A stretch of 64,000 bases of DNA from an uncultured Candidatus Peregrinibacteria bacterium (GTDB lineage: Bacteria; Patescibacteriota; Gracilibacteria; Peribacterales; Peribacteraceae): assembly GCA_903854335.1 (NCBI GenBank), contig CAINVY010000013.1:1-64000 (forward strand), read 5' to 3'. Numbering within the stretch: the stretch's first letter is position 1; every line of letters begins with the position of its first letter. The position numbers and the translations under genes were made by a program. Positions 49,155 to 57,136 of the stretch are shown piece after piece. The notes beneath the pieces are model-generated. The model had not been told where the DNA came from. It was given only the letters and a program-made list of their open reading frames with translations, and ran no database searches.

Positions 49155-50918
49155 TTAATTTGCATGACCCGGATGGCTTGATTTGCTTCCCCTAAGGAAC
49201 AACAGGGATGCCAAAGCGAGGACGAGGCTGATTAAGCTCATTCCATCAGCAATATGCTGTGAGACGGAAAGCTTCCATGTGACAGGTTCACCCTTGATGA
49301 AGTGCTCGAAATTAGCCGAATCAGCGACGGAAATGTTTTCGCCAGGATAACAGTGATTCTCTTGCGGATATTGTAAGCAAGCGGGATTGTGCATGTTATA
49401 ATATCCGTTCTGGACATCAGAAGTTGCCCCTACTCGCAGCGACCTCTGATACTTCTTCCTCTCTTGCCGGAAATAATCGTCACGGCAATACACAGCCGTC
49501 GTATCAAGAGCGTTCCAGAGCTTCTGATCCGCGACCGTAACGTGATCAACAGAATCCTGCAGGTCTGAAGAATGGAGAGAGGTAGGAAGTATGTGATTGT
49601 AAAATTTCAGGCTCTCCATGCTCGAGAATGCGTTCACCCAGAACGCGACAATCGTGATCACGAAAGAGAAGCCACAAAGCAACGTGGTTCTTTTTGGCAA
49701 ATATCTTTCGAAGAATACGGAAAGTCCAACAACTCCAGCAGCGGCTGCAAGTAGAGAAAAAACATACACGAAACGCGCTGTGACACGGAGAGAGGAGAAG
49801 AGAGGCAGCGCATGGATCAACTGTGTCCATTCTCCCCCTCCTTCCAACTGAACGAAGAAAAGTATGAGAAAGAAAACATAGCCGACGAAAAGGAGCACAT
49901 TCTTCGACATTTTTTTGTCTCGCATGTTCTTGAGAAGCAGCCAGGCGCCCAATGCAGTCCCGACGAGTGTGACGGGAGAAAGAAAATTGCTCAGTTCCCA
50001 GAGACGCGACCAACGGAAGCTGACGGGATAGATGGCCAAACTCTGAGGAAGACCCCAGAGACTTGTGCTTATTTCTCGCAGAACGACGACCGGATATTGC
50101 GTGTAATAATTGAGAGGACGGAATACGGGAACCGCATGAAGGAAGCTGAGCATTGCGATTAATTTGCTTGAACAGAGAAGAGTTGCGGCAACTGCAAATA
50201 TGGAAGCACGGAGCACGAGTGCCGGATACTGTTCCCGCGGGATGCGGAACAGATGCACGGGGAGAATCAGGAGGGAACCCAGAGCGAAGAATAGCAGTAT
50301 TGTGTAGCCTCCCGAGTAGAATATTGAGGCGGCAACGAGTGAAAATACTCCAGCGAACATGACGTCGGATTTCAAAGAGGTACGCGGACGAAAGAGAAAC
50401 CAGAATAGCCATCCGAGGAATGGTGTCGAAAGGTAAGGAACATGGCCGCCGACGAGATGAAGAAAATAGAAACCGTCAGCTATGACGATCAATGCGAAGA
50501 GATGTGCCCAAGGTCTTTTCAGAGAGAGGAGATCCCCCCCAACGAGATACCAACCGATGTATCCAACACTCATGCTGATGACAGCGGAAATCAGCATCGC
50601 AGTCCAAGGATTGAATGCAAAGGTGAGCCACTGTACGAGAGAGTAGTACATGTCTGCTTGATCGCCATAAAGAGGGATTCCACCGCAGAACTGTGGAGCA
50701 AAGCGAAATGGAGAAAGTCCTTCATGCATAAAATGCCATTTTCCTGCAACGAGGATCCTGAACATGAATGAGGAATCCCCGCCAATCCACGGATATCGCA
50801 AAGTAAATGCCGACACAAAAAGCACCAGGAAAAACACAAACGGAATCATCCAGAGAAATGCATGCAAATGGATTCGCGTCACATGTTTCCTTTCCGTACG
50901 TCTTTGTTTTTTCCACAT
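49155..50918 (-). CDS. large multi-pass membrane protein, GT-C-like
   Basis: 587 residues with about 12 membrane helices (for example MIPFVFFLVLFVSAFTL, LVGTALGAWLLLKNM) and a final helix (LVLALASLLFLRG). The first outer loop contains RYPWIGGDSSFMFRILVAG and later QFCGGIPLYGDQADMYY, with acidic residues placed as in GT-C glycosyltransferases or YfhO-like proteins. A soluble outer domain (about 430-560) lies before the last helix. A promoter (TTGAAG, 16 bases, TACCAT) ends exactly 6 bases before the ATG. Substrate unknown. Confidence 0.72.
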   Translation of the reverse strand: MWKKQRRTERKHVTRIHLHAFLWMIPFVFFLVLFVSAFTLRYPWIGGDSSFMFRILVAGKWHFMHEGLSPFRFAPQFCGGIPLYGDQADMYYSLVQWLTFAFNPWTAMLISAVISMSVGYIGWYLVGGDLLSLKRPWAHLFALIVIADGFYFLHLVGGHVPYLSTPFLGWLFWFLFRPRTSLKSDVMFAGVFSLVAASIFYSGGYTILLFFALGSLLILPVHLFRIPREQYPALVLRASIFAVAATLLCSSKLIAMLSFLHAVPVFRPLNYYTQYPVVVLREISTSLWGLPQSLAIYPVSFRWSRLWELSNFLSPVTLVGTALGAWLLLKNMRDKKMSKNVLLFVGYVFFLILFFVQLEGGGEWTQLIHALPLFSSLRVTARFVYVFSLLAAAAGVVGLSVFFERYLPKRTTLLCGFSFVITIVAFWVNAFSSMESLKFYNHILPTSLHSSDLQDSVDHVTVADQKLWNALDTTAVYCRDDYFRQERKKYQRSLRVGATSDVQNGYYNMHNPACLQYPQENHCYPGENISVADSANFEHFIKGEPVTWKLSVSQHIADGMSLISLVLALASLLFLRGSKSSHPGHAN

Positions 50919-50924
50919 GGGGTG

Positions 50925-50952
50925 ATGGTATCAATACTGATCTCGACTTCAA
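50925..50952 (-). promoter_or_regulatory. promoter of GT-C-like gene, leaderless layout
   Basis: Minus strand TTGAAG (50947-50952), 16-base spacer, TACCAT (50925-50930), 6 bases to ATG 50918. Confidence 0.6.
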
Positions 50953-51035
50953 AGTACAACAAGAGTTGGTCTCTTGGAACAATGGAATATCAGCGTGTAT
51001 GGGATATTGTTAAAACAAAGATCATCATGTCCACT

Positions 51036-51051
51036 ATGGCAGGCGCGGCAG
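51036..51051. repeat. duplicate of the tRNA-Trp 3' end
   Basis: ATGGCAGGCGCGGCAG repeats exactly the 3' end of tRNA-Trp (51118-51133, CCA included) 82 bases downstream of it in the tRNA's reading direction. The DNA between holds hairpins such as GTTCTTC/GAAGAAC. The layout resembles an attachment-site duplication or a tandem copy. Confidence 0.7.
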
Positions 51052-51118
51052 TTCTTCTCCGCAAGCTACGAAGAACGTGGGATCGTTGTGTGTATTCTGC
51101 GAAGCTTGCGAAGCGGAA

Positions 51119-51194
51119 TGGCAGGCGCGGCAGGGATCGAACCTGCGACCCCAGGTTTTGGAGACCTGTGCTCTACCAACTGAGCTACGCGCCT
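51119..51194 (-). tRNA. tRNA-Trp(CCA)
   Basis: Minus strand AGGCGCG acceptor, TAGCTCAGTTGGTAGAGC D-arm, anticodon stem CAGGT/ACCTG with loop CTCCAAA (anticodon CCA), T-arm GCAGGTTCGATCCCTGC, acceptor CGCGCCT, discriminator G and encoded CCA (51119-51121). Confidence 0.96.
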
Positions 51195-51234
51195 ATGAGA
51201 TGAATGATGATGAAAGGATCAGGTGATTTTACTG

Positions 51235-51370
51235 CAACCCAGGTTTTGTCCACTTCGCTCACTTCGTTCGCTCCGGGGATCGCATGCTCTCGGCTTCGCG
51301 CTGCACTGCGCTTGCGCTCAGCTCGAGATCATCCGAGAGACCTGTGCTCTACCAACTGAGCTACGCGCCT
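51235..51370 (-). pseudogene. broken tRNA-Trp copy with 88-bp insertion in the anticodon loop
   Basis: 51337-51370 is identical to the 5' half of tRNA-Trp up to the anticodon. After an 88-bp insert (51249-51336) the copy resumes with CAAAACCTGGG, the 3' side of the anticodon arm, then loses similarity. The T-arm and acceptor 3' strand are missing, so it cannot be a tRNA. The insert contains hairpin-forming GC-rich sequence (CGCTGCACTGCG, GCTTGCGCTC). A CATAAT box upstream (51387-51392 region) may be the original tRNA promoter. Confidence 0.8.
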
Positions 51371-51452
51371 ACGATCTGGAAATTATGAAAGAAAAGAGCG
51401 GCTTGCGAGGACATCTTACTGAGTTCTCTTGTCCCAGGAAACAGATTAGCTC

Positions 51453-52007
51453 TCACTCGCTCTTGCCGTGGAAGCCCTTGCGGCGCTGGAGGGTGTAGGC
51501 GTGCAGCGCTTGTTCGATCACGGGGAAGGCGGTTGCCGCCGGCTGGAAATCATCGACTTCCACGGATTTCCCTTCGAGAGCTTTGTAGTCCTGGAAGAAC
51601 CGCCGCAGCATGTTCAGCCACGGGAGGGGAAGATCCGACACTTCCGTGTACACCGCGTACATGGGATCGTCGGGGCAGATCGCGACGATCTTGTGATCGC
51701 GCTTGCCGCTGTCGAGCATCGTCATGAGCCCGATGGCTCGCGCATTGATGATCGTGAGCGGAGCGACCGGCTCCTGGCAGAGAACCATGATGTCGAGGGG
51801 GTCGCCGTCTTCGGCGAGTGTCTGGGGGATGAATCCGTAGTTTGCGGGATAGTAGACGGCCGAGTACAGCATGCGGTCGACCTTCAACATGCCCGTCACC
51901 TTGTCGAGTTCGTACTTCACTTTCGAGCCCATGGGGATCTCGATGACGGCTGCGAATTGCTGCGGGAGGTCGTGACCGGGGGTGATGTCGTGCCAGGCGT
52001 GCGTCAT
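51453..52007 (-). CDS. ppa: inorganic pyrophosphatase (family I)
   Basis: 184 residues. Hydrolyses pyrophosphate released by nucleotide and tRNA-charging reactions. Motifs: VIEIPMGSKVKYELDK, YPANYGFIPQTLAEDGDPLD with the family signature DGDPLDIMV (about residues 67-75) and the metal-binding KRDHKIVAI region. Length and motifs are normal for the soluble bacterial enzyme. It lies between the tRNA-Trp fragments and topA on the same strand as both. Confidence 0.96.
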   Translation of the reverse strand: MTHAWHDITPGHDLPQQFAAVIEIPMGSKVKYELDKVTGMLKVDRMLYSAVYYPANYGFIPQTLAEDGDPLDIMVLCQEPVAPLTIINARAIGLMTMLDSGKRDHKIVAICPDDPMYAVYTEVSDLPLPWLNMLRRFFQDYKALEGKSVEVDDFQPAATAFPVIEQALHAYTLQRRKGFHGKSE

Positions 52008-52097
52008 AGTGGATGGATTGGAAGAGCCGCCATCCTATGCGAAATCCATGGCAGGATCAAGCGAACGCCCATCTTATAAGTAGGTTTAGCGAGGGGA

Positions 52098-54461
52098 TCA
52101 GGCTCGCCCCTTCCACCGGTTCGGTCCTCGTTCGCGTTTCTTTGTAAGCATGTCGATCGCTTCTTCGAGCGTGAGCGTGTCCGGCGTGCGCTTCTTGCCC
52201 AGCGATGCATTCGTCTTGCCGTCGGTGATGTACGGGCCGTAACGACCGTCTTTGATGAGGATCGTGCCGCCGGAGGTCGGATCTTCCCCGAGGGTTTTCA
52301 GCGACTCGCCCGCGCGTTTCTTCTGTTCTGCAGATTCTTTGAGCATCGCGCGCGCCTCTTCCAAAGTCAGCAGCACAGGGTCTTTATCCTTCACACTGAC
52401 CGTTGCCTCGCCGCACCGCAGGTACGGTCCGAAGCGGCCGAGTGCGAGGGTCACGTTCTTCCCCTCGAACGTTCCGAGTTCTCGGGGGAACGACAGGAGG
52501 CCGATGGCTTGCTCGAAGGTGACGGCATCAATGGAGAGGGTCTTAGGGAGGGAGGCGCTCTTGAGTTTCACCTTCGGCTTCTTGTCCTTTCCCTTCTTCC
52601 CTTTTTCCTGTGGGGCCTCCTCGAAGCGGCCGAGCTGCACGTAGGGTCCGAAGCGCCCGAGGCGCGCGATGACGGGGAGGTGCGTGTGCGGATCCACGCC
52701 GAGCTCGCGTTCCTTGAGGACATCTTTCTTCGAGATCTCTTTCGTCTTCTCTTTGACGAGCGAAGAGAAAGGAACGAAGAAGGCACGGAGGAATTCCGCA
52801 CTCGTTTCTTCGCCTTCTGCGATATTATCGAGAGACTGTTCCATCTTCGCCGTGAAGGCGAGATCGACGATATCCTTGAAGTGCTCGGCCAGAAGATCGG
52901 TGACGGCGAACGCCACATCCGCGGGGGCGAGCTGCTTCCCCTCCTTATTAATGTAGCCGCGCTGTTGGATGGTGGAGATGGTCGGCGCGTAGGTGCTCGG
53001 GCGACCGATGCCTTCCTCCTCAAGTTTCTTCACGAGACTCGCTTCCGTGTAGCGCGGTGGCGGCTTGGTGAAGTGCTGTTCGTGCTTGAGATCGAGGAGC
53101 GAAAGCGGATCACCTTTGGCGAGCGGTGGCAGGAGCTTCTCGCCCGGTTCTACATCCTCTTCCTTGCGCGCGTCGCCCTCATCTTTCCCTTCCTGATACA
53201 CGCGGAGGAAGCCGTCGAAGAGGATGGTCTGACCCGTGGCGCGGAAGGTGTAGCGATCGGCGGTGATGTCCGCTCCCACGCGCTTGAGTTCGGCGGCGGC
53301 CATCTGTGTCGCGATCGTGCGATTCCAGATGAGGGTGTAGAGCTTCAGTTGTTGGTGATCGAGGATATCGGAGACGGAAGCGGGCGTGCGATTCATCTCG
53401 GTGGGACGAATGGCTTCGTGCGCCTCCTGTGCGCCCTTGCTCTTCGTCTTGTACTTTCTCACCTCACTGAGGACGTACTCGCGACCGAACTGGTGTTCGA
53501 TCTGCGCGCGGCAATCGTCGAGCGCCTTCTGGCTCAAATTCACGGAATCCGTTCGCATGTACGTAATGAGACCCACGTGGCCGGTCCCCTTGCCGAGGTG
53601 GATGCCTTCGTAGAGTTGCTGGGCGACCACCATGGTTTGCTTCACGGAGAACCCGAGTTTGCGCGCGGCTTCCTGTTGCAGGGTTGAGGTGGTGAAGGGC
53701 GGTGGCGGCGTTTTCTTCAATTCTTTCTCGTCCGTGGCGCCGACGGCGAAGGTGGCATTGTCCAGTTCGCTCAATATGGTTTCGGCTTCCGTCTGCGTCG
53801 TAGGAATGAATTTCTTGCCGTCGCGCTTCGAGAGTTCGGCGGTGAATTGTTCCTTCTTCTGCGTCTCGAGATCCGCCTCCATCGTCCAGTACTCCTCCGG
53901 TTTGAACGCGCGAATCTCGCGCTCGCGATCCACGATGATCTTCACCGCGACCGATTGCACGCGTCCGGCGGAGAGACCGCGGTAGACTTTTTTCCAGAGG
54001 AAAGGGGACAGCGTGTAGCCGACGAGACGGTCGAGCACGCGCCGCGCCTGCTGCGCTTCCACCAGCTTCATGTCGAGCGTGCGCGGATGTGCGACCGCTT
54101 CCTGAATCGCGCTCTCCGTAATTTCGTGGAAGACGATGCGCTTCACGGTTGTGGGATCTTTCATCTTGAGGATCTGCGTGAGGTGCCAGCCGATGGCTTC
54201 TCCTTCGCGGTCCTCATCAGTCGCGATCCACAGATCTTTGGCTTCCTTGAGCGATTGTTTGAGCTTCTTCACCACGGCCTGTTTCTCTTTGGGGACTTCG
54301 TACTCCGGTTCGAAATCATGCTCCGTGTCCACCGCGAGCGTGTTCGACGGCAGGTCGCGCACGTGTCCCATGCTCGCTTCCACGATGAAATCTTTTCCGA
54401 GAAAACGCTTAATGGTTCTTGCCTTCGCGGGGCTTTCGACGATGACGAGATGCTGTGGCAT
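52098..54461 (-). CDS. topA: DNA topoisomerase I
   Basis: 787 residues from ATG 54461 (MPQHLVIVES). Type IA topoisomerase that relaxes negative supercoils. Seen: Toprim (VIVESPAKARTIKRFLG; TDEDREGEAIGWHL, about residues 100-113), GLSAGRVQSVA, and the active Tyr in LITYMRTDSVNLS (about residue 310). The C-terminus has no zinc ribbons but three Toprim_C-type repeats marked by GRFGPYVQLG, LGRFGPYLRCG and DGRYGPYITDG. A promoter (TTGACA, 18 bases, TAGGCT) lies just upstream and is incompatible with the longer frame from 54500. Confidence 0.95.
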   Translation of the reverse strand: MPQHLVIVESPAKARTIKRFLGKDFIVEASMGHVRDLPSNTLAVDTEHDFEPEYEVPKEKQAVVKKLKQSLKEAKDLWIATDEDREGEAIGWHLTQILKMKDPTTVKRIVFHEITESAIQEAVAHPRTLDMKLVEAQQARRVLDRLVGYTLSPFLWKKVYRGLSAGRVQSVAVKIIVDREREIRAFKPEEYWTMEADLETQKKEQFTAELSKRDGKKFIPTTQTEAETILSELDNATFAVGATDEKELKKTPPPPFTTSTLQQEAARKLGFSVKQTMVVAQQLYEGIHLGKGTGHVGLITYMRTDSVNLSQKALDDCRAQIEHQFGREYVLSEVRKYKTKSKGAQEAHEAIRPTEMNRTPASVSDILDHQQLKLYTLIWNRTIATQMAAAELKRVGADITADRYTFRATGQTILFDGFLRVYQEGKDEGDARKEEDVEPGEKLLPPLAKGDPLSLLDLKHEQHFTKPPPRYTEASLVKKLEEEGIGRPSTYAPTISTIQQRGYINKEGKQLAPADVAFAVTDLLAEHFKDIVDLAFTAKMEQSLDNIAEGEETSAEFLRAFFVPFSSLVKEKTKEISKKDVLKERELGVDPHTHLPVIARLGRFGPYVQLGRFEEAPQEKGKKGKDKKPKVKLKSASLPKTLSIDAVTFEQAIGLLSFPRELGTFEGKNVTLALGRFGPYLRCGEATVSVKDKDPVLLTLEEARAMLKESAEQKKRAGESLKTLGEDPTSGGTILIKDGRYGPYITDGKTNASLGKKRTPDTLTLEEAIDMLTKKRERGPNRWKGRA

Positions 54462-54500
54462 GAGGTTTCGAGGGCGAAGCCTAGTGGTGTGCGAGAGCAC

Positions 54501-54826
54501 CTGTCAAAAGGAAACGGACACGTCACGACGATGTGCGCAGGAGTTTGCAGAAGTATTTTCCGGATCATCACGCAGGGATTTTTTGTTTGTCACGGAGAGA
54601 GAGCGCGTGATTGTTGGTAAGGGAATCTGCAGGGAAGAGGACACTTCTAGTACGGAGAAAAGGAGCAAAAGACAGCGTTGACAAAGATTCTAGACATAGA
54701 CGGAGTAGATGATTGGATTGTCGCGGAAACAAGCGGTGAATAGGGTCTTTGATCGATGTATTTGGCTTCCGTAAGCCATTTCTCTAAATCGTCCCTTTCC
54801 CAAGCCGAAAACTGTGCTTTCACGGC
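54501..54826. other. intergenic region, nothing convincing
   Basis: Between topA and the HU gene. It contains an isolated TTGACA (about 54682) without a good -10 box and a 61-codon minus-strand frame (54647-54832) of uncertain reality. No RNA structure or repeat recognised. Confidence 0.4.
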
Positions 54827-54854
54827 TTGCACAAGCGCAACCCCAGCGTAGACT
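54827..54854 (+). promoter_or_regulatory. possible HU promoter
   Basis: TTGCAC (54827-54832), 16-base spacer, TAGACT (54849-54854). GTAGAC/GTCTAC forms a small palindrome over the -10 region. Confidence 0.45.
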
Positions 54855-54887
54855 CCAGGCGTCTACTTCCTTTCCCCCCTTACCCTT

Positions 54888-55163
54888 ATGTCCAAGCAGG
54901 ATCTCATCGCCGCCATCGCGGACGCTGCGGGCATCACGAAGCGCGCCTCCGCGGATGCGCTTCAGGCAATTATCAATATCGTGATCAAGAATTTGAAGAA
55001 GGGACAGCCGGTTACAGTCACGGGTTTTGGAACGTTCAAGCTCAGCCACCGTGCTGCGCGCATGGGCGTCAATCCTCGCAACCCGACACAGAAGATCTCC
55101 ATCCCGGCGATGAAGGTTCCGTCCTTCAAGGCAGGGAAGACACTGAAGGACGCGGTCCGATGA
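54888..55163 (+). CDS. HU-family DNA-binding protein
   Basis: 91 residues, standard HU/IHF length. MSKQDLIAAIADAAGITK, then VTVTGFGTFKLSHRAARMG leading into the DNA-clasping arm (RNPTQKISIPAMKVPSFKAG, with the conserved RNP and Pro). A nucleoid protein that binds and bends DNA as a dimer. The gene stands alone between a promoter and a strong terminator. Preceded by a pyrimidine-rich tract rather than a Shine-Dalgarno. Confidence 0.96.
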   Translation: MSKQDLIAAIADAAGITKRASADALQAIINIVIKNLKKGQPVTVTGFGTFKLSHRAARMGVNPRNPTQKISIPAMKVPSFKAGKTLKDAVR

Positions 55164-55185
55164 TTGAAGTCGAGCTTTGTCATTC

Positions 55186-55216
55186 AAAAAGCCTCCATGA
55201 TGAATGGGGGCTTTTT
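55186..55216 (+). terminator. HU gene terminator
   Basis: AAAAAGCCTCCAT, loop GATGA, ATGGGGGCTTTTT: a strong stem with flanking A and T runs, usable in both directions. Confidence 0.9.
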
Positions 55217-55218
55217 CC

Positions 55219-55304
55219 AGTATTTAGTATCGAGTATTAAGTATTAAGTATGAGGAAGGCAGATTTTGCTTAATACTGAATACTTAATACTTGATACTTC
55301 TCAG
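55219..55304. repeat. heptamer-repeat hairpin H5
   Basis: Left arm AGTATTTAGTATCGAGTATT, right-arm complement AGTATCAAGTATTAAGTATT, 7-bp period AGTATNN. It lies between the HU terminator and the Jag-like gene. Confidence 0.8.
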
Positions 55305-55346
55305 TTTCCTCATCTCCTCCTCTCCGCTACAATCCTACCACTCACC

Positions 55347-55886
55347 ATGGATGATTCGATGATCAAAGACATCCTCGGCGGACTCGTGACCTTCCTTCCG
55401 TTCGACGTGACGGAGATCAAAGTGCAGGAGGAGAAGGATGGCGTCACGCGAGTGGAAATCGTGTCTCCGGAGGCGAGCCGCGTCATCGGATGGCACGGGG
55501 AGACGCTCAACGCGGTGCAGCATCTGCTGAAATCGATTGCACGGTCGAAGGCGAAATTGGATCGCAGTCCTTTCCTCGTTCTCGACGTCGACGGCTACCG
55601 TCGTTCGCAGGAGGAGAAGGTGTGCAAGATCGCCGAGCAGAAGGCGGACTTCGTGCGCCGCACCGGCTCGCGCCTCGCGTTGCCGCCCATGAGTCCGTAC
55701 TTCCGCCGCATCGTGCACATGCATGTTGCGAGCTCTTCGACGCTCCAAGATCTCACCACCGAGAGCGTGGGCGAGGGCGAGTATCGGCAGATCGTGTTGC
55801 GTTTGAAGGACGAGAAAGAGGGGGATGGCGGCGAGCTTTCTCCGGTCATGGCGGAAGAAACGGGGCTAGAGAATCTTGATGTGTAA
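55347..55886 (+). CDS. Jag/KhpB-like KH-R3H RNA-binding protein
   Basis: 179 residues from ATG 55347 (MDDSMIKDILGG); a TACAAT box 13 bases upstream supports it. A KH-type domain (about 20-80) contains EASRVIGWHGETLNAVQHLL, with GWHG as the GxxG loop. An R3H domain follows (about 85-150; RRSQEEKVCKIAEQKADFV, then PYFRRIVHMHVAS with the RxxxH motif). The Jag N-terminal domain is absent. In other bacteria these proteins bind RNA and influence cell elongation; yidC, its usual neighbour, is not here. Confidence 0.85.
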   Translation: MDDSMIKDILGGLVTFLPFDVTEIKVQEEKDGVTRVEIVSPEASRVIGWHGETLNAVQHLLKSIARSKAKLDRSPFLVLDVDGYRRSQEEKVCKIAEQKADFVRRTGSRLALPPMSPYFRRIVHMHVASSSTLQDLTTESVGEGEYRQIVLRLKDEKEGDGGELSPVMAEETGLENLDV

Positions 55887-55888
55887 GA

Positions 55889-56018
55889 AAATGGAGAATG
55901 GATAATGGCAAAATTTACGATGACTTGATTTGGGCTTGAGAAAGACGAAAATTGATAATTGGATTTGGGCGGCTCGAACTTCATTATCCATTATCCATTA
56001 ATCATTTTCCATTGTTCC
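55889..56018. repeat. heptamer-repeat hairpin H6
   Basis: Left arm AATGGAGAATGGATAATGG, right-arm complement AATGGATAATGGATAATGA, 7-bp period AATGGAT. It lies between the convergent Jag-like and dnaJ genes; the last four codons and stop of dnaJ lie inside the right arm. Confidence 0.8.
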
Positions 56019-57073
56019 AATATCTTCCTCTCCTGTTTGCCGAGCCTTGTCGGCACTTTTACTTTCACTGTCACATAGTGGTCGCCGCTGCGGCTCGTGT
56101 TGAGGATCGGCATGCCTTTCCCTTTGATGCGAAACGTTTGATCCGGTTGGGTGCCCTCCGGAATTTTCAGGGAAACATTTCCGTGGACGGTGGGGACGGA
56201 GATCGTCGTGCCGAGGATCGCATCGACTGCGGGAAGTTCCACCGTGGCGAGGATGGCGTCGCCGTCCCGCACGAAGCGCGGATCGGGACGGACGTTGATG
56301 CGGATGTAGAGATCCCCGCCACCCGTTCCCCTGCGTCCCGCTTCCCCCTGGCCCCGCAGCTTCAGCGACTGACCGTTGCTGATGCCGGCGGGAATGTCCG
56401 CCGTGACGTTCTTCGTCTGAGACATCCGGCCTTCGCCGTCGCAGCGTGAGCACTTCTTCTCGGGAACTTTTCCCGATCCCCGACAGGTTCCGCACATCGT
56501 TCGCTGTTGCACGGCACCGAAGATGGATTGCGCCACCCGTGTCACCTGTCCCGTCCCTCCGCACTCCGTGCAGGTCTTCACGCCCGAGCCGGGCGCGGCG
56601 CCCGATCCCTTGCAGAGATCGCAGGCCGCAAGCGTTCGAATGTGGACGTCCTTGCGAACGCCCGTCACGGTCTCCATGAAATCAATCGTGAGTTCCGTCT
56701 CGATGTCGCGCCCCTCCTGCTGCGCCGCGCGATTTCTGTTCCCGCCGAAGAATCCTTCGAAGAGGTCGCCCAAATCTCCGAAGCCACCTTGTCCCGCACC
56801 GGAGAAATCGAATCCTTCGAACCCGCGGAACCCTCCGCCTCCCGCGCCGCCGTTCACTCCCGCTTCCCCGAACTGATCGTAGGCTTGTTTCTTCTGCGGA
56901 TTACTGAGAACTTCGTACGCTTCATTTACTTCCTTGAAGCGGCGCTCCGCCGAGGCGTCGCCTTTGTGCTTGTCGGGGTGGAGTTGCTTCGACAGGCGAC
57001 GGTAGGTCTTCTTGATGTCGTCCGCCGATGCGCCTCTCTGCAAGCCGAGAATGTCATAGTAATCCTTCGCCAT
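55991..57073 (-). CDS. dnaJ: chaperone protein DnaJ
   Basis: 360 residues from ATG 57073; the frame is open much further upstream only because it is antisense to the gene at 57137. J domain (1-70) with the HPD motif in [11 protein letters not shown], a Gly/Phe-rich region (about 75-110), four CxxCxGxG zinc repeats ([32 protein letters not shown]) and two C-terminal substrate domains. It stimulates DnaK. TATGCT ends 7 bases before the ATG. The final residues (MING) are encoded by hairpin H6. dnaK and grpE are not in the window. Confidence 0.96.
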   Translation of the reverse strand: MAKDYYDILGLQRGASADDIKKTYRRLSKQLHPDKHKGDASAERRFKEVNEAYEVLSNPQKKQAYDQFGEAGVNGGAGGGGFRGFEGFDFSGAGQGGFGDLGDLFEGFFGGNRNRAAQQEGRDIETELTIDFMETVTGVRKDVHIRTLAACDLCKGSGAAPGSGVKTCTECGGTGQVTRVAQSIFGAVQQRTMCGTCRGSGKVPEKKCSRCDGEGRMSQTKNVTADIPAGISNGQSLKLRGQGEAGRRGTGGGDLYIRINVRPDPRFVRDGDAILATVELPAVDAILGTTISVPTVHGNVSLKIPEGTQPDQTFRIKGKGMPILNTSRSGDHYVTVKVKVPTRLGKQERKILEQWKMING

Positions 57074-57122
57074 TGGCTTCAGCATAGCGAAAACACCCCT
57101 GGGAACGAAGGCCCAAATTTGG

Positions 57123-57128
57123 TATAAT
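57123..57128 (+). promoter_or_regulatory. -10 box of TSP3-type surface protein gene
   Basis: TATAAT, 8 bases before ATG 57137; divergent from the dnaJ -10 box (57081-57086) with about 36 bases between. Confidence 0.6.
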
Positions 57129-57136
57129 GATACGAT

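Noticed and set aside
54647-54832. A 61-codon minus-strand frame upstream of the HU gene
   Set aside because: Plausible composition at its start, but the only start is GTG, there is no promoter or partner, and the end is Ser/Phe-rich noise. Left as unproven.
4838-56018. CRISPR array interpretation of the repeat-rich intergenic regions
   Set aside because: The units are 7 bp, directly adjacent and arranged as inverted arms; there are no 20-40 bp spacers and no cas genes.
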